DNA of 9,662 bases. Origin: Negativicoccus succinicivorans. GTDB taxonomy: Bacteria; Bacillota; Negativicutes; Veillonellales; Negativicoccaceae. The stretch is taken from contig NZ_JAHAHH010000051.1 of the NCBI RefSeq assembly GCF_018373335.1, positions 1 to 9,662 on the forward strand, read 5' to 3'. Shown piece by piece: positions 6,603 to 9,662 of the stretch (the first letter of the stretch is position 1; each line of letters opens with the position of its first letter). Under the pieces are notes generated by a model. It made no database searches and was not told the DNA's origin. It saw only the letters and a program-made list of their open reading frames with translations. The position numbers were made by a program, and so were the translations under genes.

Positions 6603-7853
6603 TTATTGCTCAAGCACTTTGGCAGCTGCGCCCATAATAGCCAAGCGCGAATGTTCAAACACCAAACCGCCCTGCAAATACACCGTATACGGCGACCGCA
6701 ACGGACCGTCCGCGGAAAGTTCAATGGAGGACCCCTGCGTGAATGCGCCGCAGGCCATGATAATCGGATCGGCATATCCCGGCAGCTCCCCCGGAACCGG
6801 ACGAACATAGCCGTCGACAGGTGACCATGCCTGCAACCCCTCGCAGAACCCGCATAATGCTTTTTCCGTGCCCAATTCGATCGTTTGAATGAGGTCACTG
6901 CGCTCCGTGCCTAATTGCGGTTCACTTTTGAAACCTAAACGATGAAACACGGCGGCAGCAAATTCGGCGGCGCGTAACGCTTGTCCGACTACATGCGGCG
7001 CCATAAAAAGGCCTTCAAAAAAGAGTCGATACCCCGGCGTATACGAACCCATCTCATCGCCCAAACCGGGCGCCGTCAGTTGATGCGCCGTGGCTTCAAC
7101 CAGATCGGCACGACCGACGACATAACTTCCTGTCGGAGCGATCCCGCCACCGGCATTTTTGATCAGCGAACCGGCTGCAATATCGGCGCCGACTTCGATC
7201 GGCTCTTGCGTGGCGGTAAACTCTCCGTAGCAATTATCGACAAAGCAAATCGTCTGCGGATTTTTCGCTTTGATGACACGAATGATTTCGGCTATTTCGG
7301 TAATTGTCAATGCTTTTCGTTCCGCATAACCGCGCGAGCGTTGAATCAATACCAGACGCGTTTTGGGTCCTACCGCATTCGCCAACGCAGTAAGATCGCA
7401 CCGACCGTCTTTCGTAGCTACTTCATGATATGCTACACCACGCTCCCGCAGATTCCCCGGCGCATTACCGGTAAGCCCGATAACCGTTTGCATCGTGTCA
7501 TAAGGGGTTCCCATCGCGCAGACCATTTCATCGCCATGGTTAAGCAATGCTAACAAGACTGTCGCCAAGGCATGTGTTCCTGAAACAAAGTGTGGACGGA
7601 CCAGCGCTTTTTCCGCACGAAAAACATGCGCAAATACCTTTTCCAAGGTTTCCCTGCCGACATCGTCATAACCATAGCCTGTCGTGCCTTGAAAATGAAA
7701 TGCGGATAATTGGCATTCACGAAATGCCGTTAAGATTTTTTCGGTATTTTTTACCGCGACTTCATCATAGCGCGCAAACGCTTCCCGACATGTGAGTAAA
7801 GCCTGCGTTTCGATTTCTTTAAGCGTAATGGCAGATGATTGTGAATCGTTCAC
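6603..7853 (-). CDS. PLP-dependent methionine gamma-lyase family / 'aluminium resistance' protein (YnbB family)
   Basis: A 416-residue cytosolic fold-type I PLP enzyme; length is typical of the family. Visible landmarks: TTGYGYDDVGRETLEKVFA (57-75), SGTHA (91-95, cofactor-phosphate loop), FVDNCYGEF (204-212) with Asp206 expected to hold the pyridine nitrogen, and SLIKNAGGGIAPTGSYVVG (229-247) with Lys232 as the likely Schiff-base lysine. It belongs to the group annotated as methionine gamma-lyase or aluminium resistance protein, related to cystathionine lyases; the true substrate is not established. Translation starts at GTG (7853), overlapping the hfq stop as GTGA, with AAGGGG (7861-7866) at 7 nt. 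The position after miaA and hfq matches the Bacillus arrangement, but the GTPase gene hflX that often lies between hfq and ynbB is absent here. A hairpin terminator follows immediately. Confidence 0.93.
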   Translation of the reverse strand: MNDSQSSAITLKEIETQALLTCREAFARYDEVAVKNTEKILTAFRECQLSAFHFQGTTGYGYDDVGRETLEKVFAHVFRAEKALVRPHFVSGTHALATVLLALLNHGDEMVCAMGTPYDTMQTVIGLTGNAPGNLRERGVAYHEVATKDGRCDLTALANAVGPKTRLVLIQRSRGYAERKALTITEIAEIIRVIKAKNPQTICFVDNCYGEFTATQEPIEVGADIAAGSLIKNAGGGIAPTGSYVVGRADLVEATAHQLTAPGLGDEMGSYTPGYRLFFEGLFMAPHVVGQALRAAEFAAAVFHRLGFKSEPQLGTERSDLIQTIELGTEKALCGFCEGLQAWSPVDGYVRPVPGELPGYADPIIMACGAFTQGSSIELSADGPLRSPYTVYLQGGLVFEHSRLAIMGAAAKVLEQ

Positions 7854-8059
7854 TCTTTTTCCCCTTCTTGAATCGTAGAAATAGCGTGCTTGTAAATCAG
7901 CTGTTCTTTGTCCTGACTTTTAAGTAACACTGTGAAATTATCATAATCTTTGACAATTCCCTGCAGTTTAACCCCGTTCAAAAGATAAATGCTGACTGTG
8001 GCTTTCGCCTTTTTTAAGGCTTCAAGAAAAGCATCCTGTAAATTTATTTTATTTGTCAT
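7850..8059 (-). CDS. hfq: RNA chaperone Hfq
   Basis: A 69-residue Sm-like protein that assembles into a hexameric ring and pairs small RNAs with mRNAs. The sequence aligns with E. coli Hfq without gaps through the core. Gln8 and Asp9 (INLQDAFLEAL) lie at the proximal uridine site. Sm1 covers about 20-46 and contains NGVKLQGIVKDYDNFTVLL, with Asp40 and Phe42. Sm2 contains LIYKHAISTI with Tyr55, Lys56 and His57. The rim patch is KKAK (Lys16, Lys17, Lys19) in place of the arginines of E. coli. The C-terminal tail is very short (QEGEKE), as in most Gram-positive-type Hfq proteins. The frame is open to an ATG at 8101, but the ATG at 8059 has GGGAG at 7 nt and gives the normal N-terminus. It overlaps the miaA stop by 11 nt and the next gene by 4 nt. 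Confidence 0.98.
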   Translation of the reverse strand: MTNKINLQDAFLEALKKAKATVSIYLLNGVKLQGIVKDYDNFTVLLKSQDKEQLIYKHAISTIQEGEKE

Positions 8060-8990
8060 TGCACGTCTCCCAGCTGTTTCTAATGATTTCTTGCATGGCA
8101 TCAGCGAGCGCTTGCGCGGTCGGATATGCGCAAGGATCTATATACGTTATATATGGCATTCGGCGCAACCAAGTCATTTGCCGTTTGGCAAAACGGCGCG
8201 TATGAAGCTGTATTAAAGCAAGCGTTTCTTCACGTGTCTGCTCCCCCGCAAAGTACGCCGGCCACTCCCGGTAGCCTATCCCTTTTCCTGCTTGGCTTAT
8301 ATTGCTTTCATGCGTTTGCCAAAGCCAACGCGCCTCGTTTTCCAAACCCTCGGCAAACATTTTTTCAACACGGACATTGATGTGCTCATATAATATTTCA
8401 CGCGGCGGCACCAGCGCAAATACCGGTCCCGTATACAATGGCTCATCGCTTTTCTTCGTCGCTTCATAACTGCCTCCCGCCGCAAGTACGGAAAGGGCGC
8501 GAATCAATCGTTGCGGATCGCCTACTGTCCGTGTCGCAAAATATTCCGGAGAACGTTGCCGCATTTCCTCGCGTAATCGTTCCACCCCTTGCGTGCGATA
8601 CATTTCATTGTAGCGCTGCGTCCATTTCCGAACCGGTCCGATGTCAGGGAAGGTATAACCTTCAAGCAATGCTTGTACATACAGACCGGTACCGCCGACC
8701 AAAAACGGTGTTTTTCCCCGTGCGGCAATATCGGTAATCAGTGTTCGGGCACGCTCGCAAAATTCGGCCACGGTATAGTTATCAGTGACCTCTTTAATGT
8801 CCAGCAGATGATGTACGATACGTTTCTGCTCGTCGGTTTTTGCTTTTGCTGTACCGATATCCAGACCGCGGTACACTTGAAACGCATCTGCCGAAATAAT
8901 TTCCCCATTGAACATTTCGGCAAGATGCAATGACACTTCTGTTTTACCCGCCCCCGTCGGCCCCATAATAACTACCAGGCGTTGTTTCAT
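8049..8990 (-). CDS. miaA: tRNA dimethylallyltransferase (MiaA)
   Basis: A 313-residue enzyme that transfers a dimethylallyl group to N6 of A37 in tRNAs reading codons that begin with U. Motifs in order: P-loop GPTGAGKT (10-17); SADAFQVYRGLDIGTAK (33-49) with the catalytic-base Asp35, where most relatives have DSMQVY; HHLLDI (60-65); GGTGLYVQALLEGY (99-112). Near the C-terminus are GKGIGYREW and the basic TRRFAKRQMTWLRR, which contact tRNA. Length is normal. The frame also allows an ATG three codons upstream (8999), but GGAG (9001-9004) would then be only 1 nt away. The ATG at 8990 gives 10-nt spacing and an ATGA overlap with the preceding methyltransferase gene, so I chose 8990. Its stop lies 11 nt inside hfq. 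Confidence 0.97.
   Translation of the reverse strand: MKQRLVVIMGPTGAGKTEVSLHLAEMFNGEIISADAFQVYRGLDIGTAKAKTDEQKRIVHHLLDIKEVTDNYTVAEFCERARTLITDIAARGKTPFLVGGTGLYVQALLEGYTFPDIGPVRKWTQRYNEMYRTQGVERLREEMRQRSPEYFATRTVGDPQRLIRALSVLAAGGSYEATKKSDEPLYTGPVFALVPPREILYEHINVRVEKMFAEGLENEARWLWQTHESNISQAGKGIGYREWPAYFAGEQTREETLALIQLHTRRFAKRQMTWLRRMPYITYIDPCAYPTAQALADAMQEIIRNSWETCNDK
8067..8071 (-). promoter_or_regulatory. Ribosome binding site that fixes the hfq start
   Basis: GGGAG on the minus strand inside the 3' end of miaA, 7 nt upstream of the ATG at 8059. It supports the 69-residue Hfq over an 83-residue extension that would add 14 residues not found in the family. Confidence 0.8.
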
Positions 8991-9662
8991 AAGTCCCATA
9001 CTCCATAAACCACTCGACTATACGTACCGCCGCGCAAAAACGTCGGCGGATGCGTCTTAAACCAGCTCGCGAATGGTCTGTTTTTAACAATAATACGTTT
9101 TTTAGCAACTCGCTTTGCGTCTTCCCAGAGTTTGTCATCCAGCCCTGCTTGCGCGGCAAATGTGCGCAAATCAGCCAAGTTATTGGTTTGGCTCACTGTA
9201 TGATGAAACATGAAGTCAAAATAAATGACATCAAAGCGGTTATCCGGTTGTTTCTTCAGATAGTCACTCACGTCAGCATGGAGTAAATGAATCCGCCGCA
9301 ACGCTGCCGTCAATGCCGGTGCTTCGGGAACTTTCATAGAGCGCAAACCGTCTCTGCCCACTGCATACACCGGAAATGACTTTTCAAGCGCAATGATTTC
9401 CACGTTCTCAGACAAGGTATAAGCAGCCATAATCGCGTCGCTGCCTCGACCGAATGTGGCGTCTAAAAAACGTTCCGGAGAAACTTCATGCAAAAAATCG
9501 GCAAAATGATCTTGGCGCTTACGTTCCCAATTCAGCGCACGTAATTTTGCCATTTGCAAATGAAACTCCAGCCGTGTCTTTCCATCCGTTGCGACTAATC
9601 CCCGCTGCAATTGCACGAGCCAATGGGAAATCCGTGTCCGCTCCGCCAAGCGACGCAATGAT
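8987..9662 (-). CDS. Class I SAM-dependent methyltransferase, RsmJ/YpiP-like (5' end outside window)
   Basis: About 224 codons are visible and the frame stays open to the right edge. A TTG at 9658 could serve as a start, but the visible N-terminus begins in the middle of the family's first domain, so roughly 20-30 residues are probably missing. Counting from that TTG: FHLQMAKLR (32-40) matches the FHp.Ma..R motif of the group. RFLDATFGRGSDAIMAA (63-79) is the glycine-rich SAM-binding loop, with Glu92 (IIALEKS) as the likely ribose-binding acid. FDVIYFDFMF (142-151) sits where RsmJ-like enzymes have D.vYlDPMf; the proline is replaced by Phe. The group includes the 16S rRNA m2G1516 enzyme RsmJ, but the target here is unknown. 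The stop overlaps the miaA start as ATGA, so the two are probably co-expressed; both may act in RNA modification. Confidence 0.82.
   Translation of the reverse strand, partial: SLRRLAERTRISHWLVQLQRGLVATDGKTRLEFHLQMAKLRALNWERKRQDHFADFLHEVSPERFLDATFGRGSDAIMAAYTLSENVEIIALEKSFPVYAVGRDGLRSMKVPEAPALTAALRRIHLLHADVSDYLKKQPDNRFDVIYFDFMFHHTVSQTNNLADLRTFAAQAGLDDKLWEDAKRVAKKRIIVKNRPFASWFKTHPPTFLRGGTYSRVVYGVWDL

Noticed and set aside
6981..7553. 190-codon open frame on the plus strand inside the YnbB-family gene
   Set aside because: It is fully antisense to a well-conserved PLP enzyme, has no recognisable domain or ribosome site, and its composition (Arg- and Thr-rich) is what a reverse-frame shadow gives.
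8060..8101. 14-residue N-terminal extension of Hfq
   Set aside because: It lies inside miaA, is not found in the family, and the ATG at 8059 has a good GGGAG site.
8991..8999. Three-residue N-terminal extension of MiaA
   Set aside because: The GGAG would be 1 nt from that ATG; the ATG at 8990 gives workable spacing and an ATGA overlap.

Overview
This window looks like ordinary chromosomal DNA of a low-to-mid GC Bacillota. Two gene neighbourhoods typical of that phylum are present, comEA-comEC-holA and methyltransferase-miaA-hfq-ynbB. The N-terminus of a VanW-type envelope protein and strong AGGAGG-like ribosome sites agree with this. A member of the Negativicutes (Veillonella/Megasphaera/Dialister-like) is my best guess, but that is inference. 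I see no insertion sequence, phage gene, CRISPR array or other sign of mobile DNA.

Left part (1-4176, minus strand). Four interlocked genes read right to left: comEA (DNA receptor), comEC (DNA uptake channel), holA (DNA polymerase III delta subunit) and the start of a VanW-family gene that runs off the left edge. Junctions are a 4-nt TTGA overlap, a 38-nt overlap and a 4-nt ATGA overlap, so this is one translationally coupled operon. The most notable feature of the window is in ComEC. Its C-terminal metallo-beta-lactamase-like domain is still present, but the metal-binding histidine/aspartate motifs appear to be gone.

Centre (4177-6369). A 71-nt divergent gap holds overlapping promoter candidates for comEA (minus) and for an M29-family metallo-aminopeptidase (plus). 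That gene converges on an EamA/DMT-family transporter, and the two coding regions overlap tail to tail by 20 nt with no visible terminator.

Right part (6370-9662, minus strand). Reading right to left there is an RsmJ/YpiP-like methyltransferase (5' end outside the window), miaA (tRNA isopentenylation), hfq (RNA chaperone) and a PLP-dependent methionine gamma-lyase-like/'aluminium resistance' protein (YnbB family). All are overlapped by 4-11 nt. A perfect 17-bp stem terminator closes this operon. It lies directly upstream of a near-consensus promoter driving a single tRNA-Val(GAC) with encoded CCA. The tRNA has its own short terminator in front of the transporter gene.

Functionally the window combines natural transformation (comEA, comEC), replication (holA), translation and RNA metabolism (tRNA-Val, miaA, hfq, methyltransferase), peptide turnover and small-molecule transport. 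Several starts were moved from the longest reading frame to a downstream ATG with a good ribosome site: hfq, miaA and the transporter. No intergenic stretch exceeds about 80 nt apart from the tRNA region, and everything in that region is accounted for.
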